A DNA stretch of 64,000 nt from Ricordea florida (taxonomy: Eukaryota; Cnidaria; Anthozoa; Corallimorpharia; Ricordeidae). The notes under the pieces were generated by a model, which worked only from the letters and a program-made list of their open reading frames with translations, searched no databases and was not told where the DNA came from. The stretch lies in contig OX453272.1 of NCBI GenBank assembly GCA_949710005.1, positions 44,493,157-44,557,156 of the forward strand, read 5' to 3'. This document shows, in pieces, positions 1-15,000 of this stretch; the first letter of the stretch is position 1; every line of letters begins with the position of its first letter. The position numbers were made by a program, and so were the translations under genes.

Positions 1-3000
1 AACATAATACAAATGGATAACATTTAATGACTTAAGGTTGATTGATTGATTTCATTTTATCTAATGAACAGGATAAATAAGAATAAACTAAATTTACCTG
101 GACCTGCTGTAGTGCTTTCCTCTGTTTTAAATAAAGATATTTCAACATGTTAGCAGTAGTGATAACCAACACCGGATCGGCAGTCATATTAAATGACAGA
201 CTAGCGCGATTACGGCGTAGCAATATAATCACTATCTATTTTTCTTTCTTTCAGTTATTAAAAAGTTATTGGACAATTGACGTCATAGAAAAAAGTGTGT
301 GGCAAATTAAGAAATTGCTAATAGGGACATTAAATTATTCATACCTAAAGAACAAGTACTGCTTTTAATGGAATCAAACGAAAAGGCCGAGGCACAGTAA
401 GGTAACTTGTAATTTTAATGAAAAATCGGACATCTTCTAAGGCAGCCTAAGTGCTAAATTCAAATAAGAAACCATGCGCGCTAAATTACAGTGTAACTCA
501 ATAAGAAATATATTAAGGTATAAAGAAATAGTTTAGCCTTAGTTTGATAGCGAATGAAATAGCGAAAGTTGGCCAAAAACCGATTAAGAAATTATGTAGG
601 AAAATTGTAACGTTGCAAGCCTTGATAATTTTCAGGCAATAAATGGGTTTTTCGTTTTTTTTTTTTGACACAACTATTGCTGACATCTCAGTGGAGGATA
701 GAATTCACCTTATCTTGGTCCACCTTTTGCAAATGACTTCGTCGTTGATCTGCACGACTTTCCACATTACAAATTTTTGACTGTGATCAAATTTATCAAG
801 TTCAACGCCGCGGCGATTGCGTTTTGTTTTGTTTCTTTAAAACAAAAACGCTAAACATAAAGTCGCTACTCTTTTAAATTGTATTCTTACCAACTGGTGG
901 TCCTGTGCTCCCTTTATCCAGTCATAGAAGGATAGAAACATAGAAAGCAAAAATGATGACTCAAATTTTCATTGGTTACATTTTTAGAAGTAAAACACTA
1001 GAATTAGTTATCTATAACCCCCCAAAAAAATTCATGAACAAAGAAACAGTCCGAAAAACACAAACGTAGCCATGAGTTTGTCACTGTCTAAAAACAAATT
1101 AGATTAAAATGGCGTGCTTACCCGTTGGCCCTTCCGTGCTTCCTCCTGTTGGAAATAAAAGGAATACCATTTTTATATTAGTTACAGAAATCGTTGTGTT
1201 GTGGAACATAATACAAATGGATAACATTTAATGACTTAAGGTTGATTGATTGATTTCATTTTATCTAATGAACAGGATAAATAAGAATAAACTAAATTTA
1301 CCTGGACCTGCTGTAGTGCTTTCCTCTGTTTTAAATAAAGATATTTCAACATGTTAGCAGTAGTGATAACCAACACCGGATCGGCAGTCATATTAAATGA
1401 CAGACTAGCGCGATTACGGCGTAGCAATATAATCACTATCTATTTTTCTTTCTTTCAGTTATTAAAAAGTTATTGGACAATTGACGTCATAGAAAAAAGT
1501 GTGTGGCAAATTAAGAAATTGCTAATAGGGACATTAAATTATTCATACCTAAAGAACAAGTACTGCTTTTAATGGATCAAACGAAAAGGCCGAGGCACAG
1601 TAAGGTAACTTGTAATTTTAATGAAAAATCGGACATCTTCTAAGGCAGCCTAAGTGCTAAATTCAAATAAGAAACCATGCGCGCTAAATTACAGTGTAAC
1701 TCAATAAGAAATATATTAAGGTATAAAGAAATAGTTTAGCCTTAGTTTGATAGCGAATGAAATAGCGAAAGTTGGCCAAAAACCGATTAAGAAATTATGT
1801 AGGAAAATTGTAACGTTGCAAGCCTTGATAATTTTCAGGCAATAAATGGGTTTTTCGTTTTTTTTTTTTGACACAACTATTGCTGACATCTCAGTGGAGG
1901 ATAGAATTCACCTTATCTTGGTCCACCTTTTGCAAATGACTTCGTCGTTGATCTGCACGACTTTCCACATTACAAATTTTTGACTGTGATCAAATTTATC
2001 AAGTTCAACGCTGCGGCGATTGCGTTTTGTTTTGTTTCTTTAAAACAAAAACGCTAAACATAAAGTCGCTACTCTTTTAAATTGTATTCTTACCAACTGG
2101 TGGTCCTGTGCTCCCTTTATCCAGTCATAGAAGGATAGAAACATAGAAAGCAAAAATGATGACTCAAATTTTCATTGGTTACATTTTTAGAAGTAAAACA
2201 CTAGAATTAGTTATCTATAACCCCCCAAAAAAATTCATGAACAAAGAAACAGTCCGAAAAACACAAACGTAGCCATGAGTTTGTCACTGTCTAAAAACAA
2301 ATTAGATTAAAATGGCGTGCTTACCCGTTGGCCCTTCCGTGCTTCCTCCTGTTGGAAATAAAAGGAATACCATTTTTATATTAGTTACAGAAATCGTTGT
2401 GTTGTGGAACATAATACAAATGGATAACATTTAATGACTTAAGGTTGATTGATTGATTTCATTTTATCTAATGAACAGGATAAATAAGAATAAACTAAAT
2501 TTACCTGGACCTGCTGTAGTGCTTTCCTCTGTTTTAAATAAAGATATTTCAACATGTTAGCAGTAGTGATAACCAACACCGGATCGGCAGTCATATTAAA
2601 TGACAGACTAGCGCGATTACGGCGTAGCAATATAATCACTATCTATTTTTCTTTCTTTCAGTTATTAAAAAGTTATTGGACAATTGACGTCATAGAAAAA
2701 AGTGTGTGGCAAATTAAGAAATTGCTAATAGGGACATTAAATTATTCATACCTAAAGAACAAGTACTGCTTTTAATGGAATCAAACGAAAAGGCCGAGGC
2801 ACAGTAAGGTAACTTGTAATTTTAATGAAAAATCGGACATCTTCTAAGGCAGCCTAAGTGCTAAATTCAAATAAGAAACCATGCGCGCTAAATTACAGTG
2901 TAACTCAATAAGAAATATATTAAGGTATAAAGAAATAGTTTAGCCTTAGTTTGATAGCGAATGAAATAGCGAAAGTTGGCCAAAAACCGATTAAGAAATT

Positions 3001-6000
3001 ATGTAGGAAAATTGTAACGTTGCAAGCCTTGATAATTTTCAGGCAATAAATGGGTTTTTCGTTTTTTTTTTTTGACACAACTATTGCTGACATCTCAGTG
3101 GAGGATAGAATTCACCTTATCTTGGTCCACCTTTTGCAAATGACTTCGTCGTTGATCTGCACGACTTTCCACATTACAAATTTTTGACTGTGATCAAATT
3201 TATCAAGTTCAACGCCGCGGCGATTGCGTTTTGTTTTGTTTCTTTAAAACAAAAACGCTAAACATAAAGTCGCTACTCTTTTAAATTGTATTCTTACCAA
3301 CTGGTGGTCCTGTGCTCCCTTTATCCAGTCATAGAAGGATAGAAACATAGAAAGCAAAAATGATGACTCAAATTTTCATTGGTTACATTTTTAGAAGTAA
3401 AACACTAGAATTAGTTATCTATAACCCCCCAAAAAAATTCATGAACAAAGAAACAGTCCGAAAAACACAAACGTAGCCATGAGTTTGTCACTGTCTAAAA
3501 ACAAATTAGATTAAAATGGCGTGCTTACCCGTTGGCCCTTCCGTGCTTCCTCCTGTTGGAAATAAAAGGAATACCATTTTTATATTAGTTACAGAAATCG
3601 TTGTGTTGTGGAACATAATACAAATGGATAACATTTAATGACTTAAGGTTGATTGATTGATTTCATTTTATCTAATGAACAGGATAAATAAGAATAAACT
3701 AAATTTACCTGGACCTGCTGTAGTGCTTTCCTCTGTTTTAAATAAAGATATTTCAACATGTTAGCAGTAGTGATAACCAACACCGGATCGGCAGTCATAT
3801 TAAATGACAGACTAGCGCGATTACGGCGTAGCAATATAATCACTATCTATTTTTCTTTCTTTCAGTTATTAAAAAGTTATTGGACAATTGACGTCATAGA
3901 AAAAAGTGTGTGGCAAATTAAGAAATTGCTAATAGGGACATTAAATTATTCATATCTAAAGAACAAGTACTGCTTTTAATGGATCAAACGAAAAGGCCGA
4001 GGCACAGTAAGGTAACTTGTAATTTTAATGAAAAATCGGACATCTTCTAAGGCAGCCTAAGTGCTAAATTCAAATAAGAAACCATGCGCGCTAAATTACA
4101 GTGTAACTCAATAAGAAATATATTAAGGTATAAAGAAATAGTTTAGCCTTAGTTTGATAGCGAATGAAATAGCGAAAGTTGGCCAAAAACCGATTAAGAA
4201 ATTATGTAGGAAAATTGTAACGTTGCAAGCCTTGATAATTTTCAGGCAATAAATGGGTTTTTCGTTTTTTTTTTTTGACACAACTATTGCTGACATCTCA
4301 GTGGAGGATAGAATTCACCTTATCTTGGTCCACCTTTTGCAAATGACTTCGTCGTTGATCTGCACGACTTTCCACATTACAAATTTTTGACTGTGATCAA
4401 ATTTATCAAGTTCAACGCTGCGGCGATTGCGTTTTGTTTTGTTTCTTTAAAACAAAAACGCTAAACATAAAGTCGCTACTCTTTTAAATAGAGTACCGAA
4501 GTGTGACGTCACGTTACCATGGGCACGATTTGAGTGGTTCTAAACAAAGAGCATTCGAACCAACATGGCGGCCATAACGATAACTTCTCTTACTTCTTTT
4601 TTTTCTGGTGAGCCGAAATCAATCGAACGTGGTGAAAATCACTACAAATCCGACCATATAGAGTCTTTCCAGTATTCCAATGGAATGATTATAGGATTGG
4701 TACATGCCAGTATGAAGGACAAGTCTTACAAGGTCACGGTAAGTAAACTCACAAGTTCGGAACACTCGTAATCGTTTGTATAAAACTTTAATGTTCCCTC
4801 TGTTTACTTTGCAATACAGGTTTCTCTTCATGGGAATGAAATAAAGTCTGCTAAGTGCGAATGTCCCCGTGGAAACTATAAATGTAGCCATGCCGCGGCA
4901 CTTATTATCTATGGAATCCATAATCTTAGCCGAACAGATGTAGAATGCAAATGGCAAAAGCCCAGGGCCCCAAACCAAGTGAAATCCGTAGAAGAGTTAT
5001 ATCCTTGCCTAAAGGAGTATAATTGCCTTAAAAGAGAAGTAAACGAAGAGGATCGTTCCTGGTTCTACCAAGAATTGAAAAAGTACGGCAACTTTACCGG
5101 CACTTTGTGGCTTCTCTCTCCAGAGCCTGAAAAGAACAACGCCCTGCCTGCGATCACTGTAGAAGAGATTGTGTTGTCTCGGGAATTTCTAAATCATGCG
5201 GATAAGAAGAGATACCTTACCGAGAAACTTCGTATCTCTGAAGAGCAGCGTATAGCCGTAAATAAAGCCACCGTAAGACAACGAGATAACCCTTCCTGGC
5301 AAATGATAAGGAAAGGAAGACTCACAGCCAGCAATTTTGGAAATGTCTTAAACTGCAAGAGAGTCACTCCATCCCTTCTAAAGCGAGTGCTCGGCCAGTA
5401 CGATTTATCAAGGGTACAAGCCAATAATTGGGGCATAATTAACGAAAATCAGGCAAAGAAAATGTTTGAACAAAAAACAAAGCTATGTGTTGAAGAATCT
5501 GGGATTTGGCTTGAGCTGTCAGGAATGCTAGGTGCCTCCCCTGATGGCTTGGTAGGCACTTATGCACTGCTAGAGGTGAAGTGCCCATTCACCCAAAGAG
5601 ATTTAACCATAGAAGAAGCAGTATCATCAGGTAAATTTTATATCAAGAAGAATTCACAAGGACACTATGAACTCGATAAAGGATAATGATAATGATAATG
5701 AATTTATATAGCGCACTTTTTCATATGAATATGTTCAAAGGCGCTTTACAATTCTATTGGGTGAAATCGGATGTCGGCATGTAATAAAGGACATGTTTAC
5801 TGGCATCAAGTACAAGGACAGTTATATTTAACTGGAAGGGAGATTTGCTTTTTTGTTGTGTGGACAACAAAAGAAACCCTCATCCTCCAAATCAAAAAAG
5901 ATCCTGCCTGGGCTGACAATCTTCAACTCTTAAAGGACTTTTATATTAAGCATATTATTCCAGCATTCTCTAATGATCTACTGTAAGGCTACAGGCAGTC

Positions 6001-9000
6001 AGCAGCTCTGCAGACTGATTTTCATGAACATATGAAATTGTTGGAGACTGAACATTGTTAAAATCTCATGCATGTTTTTTCAGCATTTGTGAAAAACAAC
6101 TTTGGGTTGTGGTCATCTGATGTGATGTACAGAATAAATTGGTTGTGTTTTGCAAACTTGTGATGTTAATTAACTTAAGTCTTTGGGCAGACTGTAGAGA
6201 TATAAACATTTAATGGAATCAAACAAAATCATATTATGCTATATATACATGCATCATGTTCTAAGTATCAAAATATAGCTCACAGCTAGGGATGCATGTT
6301 TCATCTCAACTATACCCAACCAAGAATTAGAAAAAAATAATTCTATTCCATGTCAACAGAATCTCTAACTTCTCTAATGAGGGAGTTTTGTAAGTTTACC
6401 AAGCCAGCACATAATTTCAACACTTTTTCAGTGTAGCATCTCAAGTATGGTGGAATGAAGGTTAGAATCTTGAAATCTTTGATGCGTGCATTTGCCCTTT
6501 CAACATGAATTCTGCACCGTGCAATAGTCTTTGTTAGCTTAATTTCACTCTCGTTAAATTTCCCATTATATAAAAATGGGGGAATATTAACAGACACACC
6601 ATTTGGAACAATATCAGCTATCAAAAAGCCTTTGTCAGCAAGTATCAGATCCCCAGGTTTAAAGTGTTCTAGTACACCAGATTTTTCCACAATGGCTTTA
6701 TCTGATGTTGAGCCTGGAAACAATTTACTAACATGGGTAATAACAGCATTTGGTGCAACACCAATAAGTGTCTTGAAGGAGTTCATTCCCCTGTATGTTG
6801 AGTAAGTCAATTTTTGATCACTCATTAAACCAGGCGCTGCAATTTCTATATCAGTGCAGTCGATGACCATTTTGCAATGCCCAAACAGAGAAAAAGATTC
6901 TGGCATAGAGGTTCTGTTCTTCTCTTTGGATGGCACAGATTGTAAACAGTCTTCATATAGTAGCTTGTATAATACATGAACCAATGTAAGTATTATATTA
7001 CTGATTGTTGCAGTGCTACAGTGAAAGAGCTCAGCCAAGTGCAGGTTTGTGTAGTTCTGTCGTAACTTCATAAGGGTTATAAAAACTTGATCTTCCAACA
7101 GGATCCTTTCAACCCTCCAGCCATAAAAATAGTTAATTTCTGCCGAGAACCGTCTGACATAGTTCACAACAATTGAAAATATTTGCCTGTTTGGTAGACC
7201 TGTTTCCATACATATTACTTCATCTCTTAAAGCCATTACCGAGTATATTTCTCTTTGATATTGTTCATTTGACTTCCTGTCCTGCAATTCCTTTCTCAAG
7301 TTTTCCAGTTCGACTTCAAGAAGGATATTTTGCTTAGAGGCATTGCTGGTTTCACACTTTGAGGCTTCCCCACTTGATGAGTACGAATCGTTTAACTGCT
7401 TGATTATATCAGAAACCGGAACCGAGTCTTCTGAACTTGTCTTCTTCGTCTTAGCTCGCTTTGGCGTACGTGTTTCAGCATTTGGAAAGAGTTTATCGGC
7501 ATTTCTTTTAAATATCTCAGGGCCATTTACTTTCAGTCCTTCACGAAAATGACAGCTACAAACTCGAGAATTGCTTCCCGGACTTCGGTCTTCTCGTCTA
7601 TTAAAAGCAGATTCATTTCAAACGAACATTAATACATATTAAAAACCGTTGTTTTAAAGAGTAACTGATGAGGGATATCGAAGATTAAGAACAATAATAA
7701 GAATTCAAAGAGTCAAAGTTCAATTGTTCGAGTCGTCACGCCACTACCTAGCGCCGGTATTTCTAGCGTGTTTTACCTTACCTTAGGAGCTTTTTCCACC
7801 AATTGAACTCCACAGGATCCTTCGGAAACCTGAAAAATTTACATGTCTCCCTTTCTGATTGATGATTACAATCTGGGGCAAAACATTGAACCATTTTCGA
7901 CTTGTCCACGTTACGTTACCCAAAGAGAGACGCTATGTTGATCTTTTGTTTAGAACCAGCAAAAATGCTTCCATGGTAACGTGACGTCAGCGCTTCGGTA
8001 CTCTATTGTATTCTTACCAACTGGTGGTCCTGTGCTCCCTTTATCCAGTCATAGAAGGATAGAAACATAGAAAGCAAAAATGATGACTCAAATTTTCATT
8101 GGTTACATTTTTAGAAGTAAAACACTAGAATTAGTTATCTATAACCCCCCAAAAAAATTCATGAACAAAGAAACAGTCCGAAAAACACAAACGTAGCCAT
8201 GAGTTTGTCACTGTCTAAAAACAAATTAGATTAAAATGGCGTGCTTACCCGTTGGCCCTTCCGTGCTTCCTCCTGTTGGAAATAAAAGGAATACCATTTT
8301 TATATTAGTTACAGAAATCGTTGTGTTGTGGAACATAATACAAATGGATAACATTTAATGACTTAAGGTTGATTGATTGATTTCATTTTATCTAATGAAC
8401 AGGATAAATAAGAATAAACTAAATTTACCTGGACCTGCTGTAGTGCTTTCCTCTGTTTTAAATAAAGATATTTCAACATGTTAGCAGTAGTGATAACCAA
8501 CACCGGATCGGCAGTCATATTAAATGACAGACTAGCGCGATTACGGCGTAGCAATATAATCACTATCTATTTTTCTTTCTTTCAGTTATTAAAAAGTTAT
8601 TGGACAATTGACGTCATAGAAAAAAGTGTGTGGCAAATTAAGAAATTGCTAATAGGGACATTAAATTATTCATACCTAAAGAACAAGTACTGCTTTTAAT
8701 GGAATCAAACGAAAAGGCCGAGGCACAGTAAGGTAACTTGTAATTTTAATGAAAAATCGGACATCTTCTAAGGCAGCCTAAGTGCTAAATTCAAATAAGA
8801 AACCATGCGCGCTAAATTACAGTGTAACTCAATAAGAAATATATTAAGGTATAAAGAAATAGTTTAGCCTTAGTTTGATAGCGAATGAAATAGCGAAAGT
8901 TGGCCAAAAACCGATTAAGAAATTATGTAGGAAAATTGTAACGTTGCAAGCCTTGATAATTTTCAGGCAATAAATGGGTTTTTGGTTTTTTTTTTTTGAC

Positions 9001-12000
9001 ACAACTATTGCTGACATCTCAGTGGAGGATAGAATTCACCTTATCTTGGTCCACCTTTTGCAAATGACTTCGTCGTTGATCTGCACGACTTTCCACATTA
9101 CAAATTTTTGACTGTGATCAAATTTATCAAGTTCAACGCCGCGGCGATTGCGTTTTGTTTTGTTTCTTTAAAACAAAAACGCTAAACATAAAGTCGCTAC
9201 TCTTTTAAATTGTATTCTTACCAACTGGTGGTCCTGTGCTCCCTTTATCCAGTCATAGAAGGATAGAAACATAGAAAGCAAAAATGATGACTCAAATTTT
9301 CATTGGTTACATTTTTAGAAGTAAAACACTAGAATTAGTTATCTATAACCCCCCAAAAAAATTCATGAACAAAGAAACAGTCCGAAAAACACAAACGTAG
9401 CCATGAGTTTGTCACTGTCTAAAAACAAATTAGATTAAAATGGCGTGCTTACCCGTTGGCCCTTCCGTGCTTCCTCCTGTTGGAAATAAAAGGAATACCA
9501 TTTTTATATTAGTTACAGAAATCGTTGTGTTGTGGAACATAATACAAATGGATAACATTTAATGACTTAAGGTTGATTGATTGATTTCATTTTATCTAAT
9601 GAACAGGATAAATAAGAATAAACTAAATTTACCTGGACCTGCTGTAGTGCTTTCCTCTGTTTTAAATAAAGATATTTCAACATGTTAGCAGTAGTGATAA
9701 CCAACACCGGATCGGCAGTCATATTAAATGACAGACTAGCGCGATTACGGCGTAGCAATATAATCACTATCTATTTTTCTTTCTTTCAGTTATTAAAAAG
9801 TTATTGGACAATTGACGTCATAGAAAAAAGTGTGTGGCAAATTAAGAAATTGCTAATAGGGACATTAAATTATTCATACCTAAAGAACAAGTACTGCTTT
9901 TAATGGATCAAACGAAAAGGCCGAGGCACAGTAAGGTAACTTGTAATTTTAATGAAAAATCGGACATCTTCTAAGGCAGCCTAAGTGCTAAATTCAAATA
10001 AGAAACCATGCGCGCTAAATTACAGTGTAACTCAATAAGAAATATATTAAGGTATAAAGAAATAGTTTAGCCTTAGTTTGATAGCGAATGAAATAGCGAA
10101 AGTTGGCCAAAAACCGATTAAGAAATTATGTAGGAAAATTGTAACGTTGCAAGCCTTGATAATTTTCAGGCAATAAATGGGTTTTTCGTTTTTTTTTTTT
10201 GACACAACTATTGCTGACATCTCAGTGGAGGATAGAATTCACCTTATCTTGGTCCACCTTTTGCAAATGACTTCGTCGTTGATCTGCACGACTTTCCACA
10301 TTACAAATTTTTGACTGTGATCAAATTTATCAAGTTCAACGCTGCGGCGATTGCGTTTTGTTTTGTTTCTTTAAAACAAAAACGCTAAACATAAAGTCGC
10401 TACTCTTTTAAATTGTATTCTTACCAACTGGTGGTCCTGTGCTCCCTTTATCCAGTCATAGAAGGATAGAAACATAGAAAGCAAAAATGATGACTCAAAT
10501 TTTCATTGGTTACATTTTTAGAAGTAAAACACTAGAATTAGTTATCTATAACCCCCCAAAAAAATTCATGAACAAAGAAACAGTCCGAAAAACACAAACG
10601 TAGCCATGAGTTTGTCACTGTCTAAAAACAAATTAGATTAAAATGGCGTGCTTACCCGTTGGCCCTTCCGTGCTTCCTCCTGTTGGAAATAAAAGGAATA
10701 CCATTTTTATATTAGTTACAGAAATCGTTGTGTTGTGGAACATAATACAAATGGATAACATTTAATGACTTAAGGTTGATTGATTGATTTCATTTTATCT
10801 AATGAACAGGATAAATAAGAATAAACTAAATTTACCTGGACCTGCTGTAGTGCTTTCCTCTGTTTTAAATAAAGATATTTCAACATGTTAGCAGTAGTGA
10901 TAACCAACACCGGATCGGCAGTCATATTAAATGACAGACTAGCGCGATTACGGCGTAGCAATATAATCACTATCTATTTTTCTTTCTTTCAGTTATTAAA
11001 AAGTTATTGGACAATTGACGTCATAGAAAAAAGTGTGTGGCAAATTAAGAAATTGCTAATAGGGACATTAAATTATTCATACCTAAAGAACAAGTACTGC
11101 TTTTAATGGAATCAAACGAAAAGGCCGAGGCACAGTAAGGTAACTTGTAATTTTAATGAAAAATCGGACATCTTCTAAGGCAGCCTAAGTGCTAAATTCA
11201 AATAAGAAACCATGCGCGCTAAATTACAGTGTAACTCAATAAGAAATATATTAAGGTATAAAGAAATAGTTTAGCCTTAGTTTGATAGCGAATGAAATAG
11301 CGAAAGTTGGCCAAAAACCGATTAAGAAATTATGTAGGAAAATTGTAACGTTGCAAGCCTTGATAATTTTCAGGCAATAAATGGGTTTTTCGTTTTTTTT
11401 TTTTGACACAACTATTGCTGACATCTCAGTGGAGGATAGAATTCACCTTATCTTGGTCCACCTTTTGCAAATGACTTCGTCGTTGATCTGCACGACTTTC
11501 CACATTACAAATTTTTGACTGTGATCAAATTTATCAAGTTCAACGCCGCGGCGATTGCGTTTTGTTTTGTTTCTTTAAAACAAAAACGCTAAACATAAAG
11601 TCGCTACTCTTTTAAATTGTATTCTTACCAACTGGTGGTCCTGTGCTCCCTTTATCCAGTCATAGAAGGATAGAAACATAGAAAGCAAAAATGATGACTC
11701 AAATTTTCATTGGTTACATTTTTAGAAGTAAAACACTAGAATTAGTTATCTATAACCCCCCAAAAAAATTCATGAACAAAGAAACAGTCCGAAAAACACA
11801 AACGTAGCCATGAGTTTGTCACTGTCTAAAAACAAATTAGATTAAAATGGCGTGCTTACCCGTTGGCCCTTCCGTGCTTCCTCCTGTTGGAAATAAAAGG
11901 AATACCATTTTTATATTAGTTACAGAAATCGTTGTGTTGTGGAACATAATACAAATGGATAACATTTAATGACTTAAGGTTGATTGATTGATTTCATTTT

Positions 12001-15000
12001 ATCTAATGAACAGGATAAATAAGAATAAACTAAATTTACCTGGACCTGCTGTAGTGCTTTCCTCTGTTTTAAATAAAGATATTTCAACATGTTAGCAGTA
12101 GTGATAACCAACACCGGATCGGCAGTCATATTAAATGACAGACTAGCGCGATTACGGCGTAGCAATATAATCACTATCTATTTTTCTTTCTTTCAGTTAT
12201 TAAAAAGTTATTGGACAATTGACGTCATAGAAAAAAGTGTGTGGCAAATTAAGAAATTGCTAATAGGGACATTAAATTATTCATATCTAAAGAACAAGTA
12301 CTGCTTTTAATGGATCAAACGAAAAGGCCGAGGCACAGTAAGGTAACTTGTAATTTTAATGAAAAATCGGACATCTTCTAAGGCAGCCTAAGTGCTAAAT
12401 TCAAATAAGAAACCATGCGCGCTAAATTACAGTGTAACTCAATAAGAAATATATTAAGGTATAAAGAAATAGTTTAGCCTTAGTTTGATAGCGAATGAAA
12501 TAGCGAAAGTTGGCCAAAAACCGATTAAGAAATTATGTAGGAAAATTGTAACGTTGCAAGCCTTGATAATTTTCAGGCAATAAATGGGTTTTTCGTTTTT
12601 TTTTTTTGACACAACTATTGCTGACATCTCAGTGGAGGATAGAATTCACCTTATCTTGGTCCACCTTTTGCAAATGACTTCGTCGTTGATCTGCACGACT
12701 TTCCACATTACAAATTTTTGACTGTGATCAAATTTATCAAGTTCAACGCTGCGGCGATTGCGTTTTGTTTTGTTTCTTTAAAACAAAAACGCTAAACATA
12801 AAGTCGCTACTCTTTTAAATAGAGTACCGAAGTGTGACGTCACGTTACCATGGGCACGATTTGAGTGGTTCTAAACAAAGAGCATTCGAACCAACATGGC
12901 GGCCATAACGATAACTTCTCTTACTTCTTTTTTTTCTGGTGAGCCGAAATCAATCGAACGTGGTGAAAATCACTACAAATCCGACCATATAGAGTCTTTC
13001 CAGTATTCCAATGGAATGATTATAGGATTGGTACATGCCAGTATGAAGGACAAGTCTTACAAGGTCACGGTAAGTAAACTCACAAGTTCGGAACACTCGT
13101 AATCGTTTGTATAAAACTTTAATGTTCCCTCTGTTTACTTTGCAATACAGGTTTCTCTTCATGGGAATGAAATAAAGTCTGCTAAGTGCGAATGTCCCCG
13201 TGGAAACTATAAATGTAGCCATGCCGCGGCACTTATTATCTATGGAATCCATAATCTTAGCCGAACAGATGTAGAATGCAAATGGCAAAAGCCCAGGGCC
13301 CCAAACCAAGTGAAATCCGTAGAAGAGTTATATCCTTGCCTAAAGGAGTATAATTGCCTTAAAAGAGAAGTAAACGAAGAGGATCGTTCCTGGTTCTACC
13401 AAGAATTGAAAAAGTACGGCAACTTTACCGGCACTTTGTGGCTTCTCTCTCCAGAGCCTGAAAAGAACAACGCCCTGCCTGCGATCACTGTAGAAGAGAT
13501 TGTGTTGTCTCGGGAATTTCTAAATCATGCGGATAAGAAGAGATACCTTACCGAGAAACTTCGTATCTCTGAAGAGCAGCGTATAGCCGTAAATAAAGCC
13601 ACCGTAAGACAACGAGATAACCCTTCCTGGCAAATGATAAGGAAAGGAAGACTCACAGCCAGCAATTTTGGAAATGTCTTAAACTGCAAGAGAGTCACTC
13701 CATCCCTTCTAAAGCGAGTGCTCGGCCAGTACGATTTATCAAGGGTACAAGCCAATAATTGGGGCATAATTAACGAAAATCAGGCAAAGAAAATGTTTGA
13801 ACAAAAAACAAAGCTATGTGTTGAAGAATCTGGGATTTGGCTTGAGCTGTCAGGAATGCTAGGTGCCTCCCCTGATGGCTTGGTAGGCACTTATGCACTG
13901 CTAGAGGTGAAGTGCCCATTCACCCAAAGAGATTTAACCATAGAAGAAGCAGTATCATCAGGTAAATTTTATATCAAGAAGAATTCACAAGGACACTATG
14001 AACTCGATAAAGGATAATGATAATGATAATGAATTTATATAGCGCACTTTTTCATATGAATATGTTCAAAGGCGCTTTACAATTCTATTGGGTGAAATCG
14101 GATGTCGGCATGTAATAAAGGACATGTTTACTGGCATCAAGTACAAGGACAGTTATATTTAACTGGAAGGGAGATTTGCTTTTTTGTTGTGTGGACAACA
14201 AAAGAAACCCTCATCCTCCAAATCAAAAAAGATCCTGCCTGGGCTGACAATCTTCAACTCTTAAAGGACTTTTATATTAAGCATATTATTCCAGCATTCT
14301 CTAATGATCTACTGTAAGGCTACAGGCAGTCAGCAGCTCTGCAGACTGATTTTCATGAACATATGAAATTGTTGGAGACTGAACATTGTTAAAATCTCAT
14401 GCATGTTTTTTCAGCATTTGTGAAAAACAACTTTGGGTTGTGGTCATCTGATGTGATGTACAGAATAAATTGGTTGTGTTTTGCAAACTTGTGATGTTAA
14501 TTAACTTAAGTCTTTGGGCAGACTGTAGAGATATAAACATTTAATGGAATCAAACAAAATCATATTATGCTATATATACATGCATCATGTTCTAAGTATC
14601 AAAATATAGCTCACAGCTAGGGATGCATGTTTCATCTCAACTATACCCAACCAAGAATTAGAAAAAAATAATTCTATTCCATGTCAACAGAATCTCTAAC
14701 TTCTCTAATGAGGGAGTTTTGTAAGTTTACCAAGCCAGCACATAATTTCAACACTTTTTCAGTGTAGCATCTCAAGTATGGTGGAATGAAGGTTAGAATC
14801 TTGAAATCTTTGATGCGTGCATTTGCCCTTTCAACATGAATTCTGCACCGTGCAATAGTCTTTGTTAGCTTAATTTCACTCTCGTTAAATTTCCCATTAT
14901 ATAAAAATGGGGGAATATTAACAGACACACCATTTGGAACAATATCAGCTATCAAAAAGCCTTTGTCAGCAAGTATCAGATCCCCAGGTTTAAAGTGTTC

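Larger units (their letters stand above)
4490..8004. mobile_element. ISL2EU (IS4EU)-type DNA transposon, copy 1
   Basis: A 3515-bp element with about 33-bp terminal inverted repeats beginning AGAGTACCGAAG and sharing TGACGTCACGTTACCATGG. It is flanked by a 2-bp AT target duplication (4488-4489 and 8005-8006). Comparison with empty units (cttttaaattgtattc) confirms the exact ends. It carries two convergent genes, a SWIM/YqaJ-type nuclease on plus and a THAP plus DDE transposase on minus. The AT duplication and this gene pair are the known hallmarks of the ISL2EU superfamily. It is inserted in the host gene's intron, 11 bp beyond the class c donor. Confidence 0.9.

Noticed and set aside
32-368. 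Open frames of 66 codons (minus) and 73 codons (plus) repeated in every array unit
   Set aside because: They recur only because the unit repeats. The minus frame covers microexon a in the wrong phase, and the plus frame begins in intron sequence. Neither has a domain or splice support.
4619-4978. 119-codon minus frame opposite the nuclease exons
   Set aside because: Shadow of the plus-strand coding exons and intron; the plus strand carries the SWIM motif.
4979-5686. Host nuclease gene in the array
   Set aside because: It lies inside inverted repeats with an AT duplication and is paired with a THAP-DDE transposase, so it belongs to the transposon.
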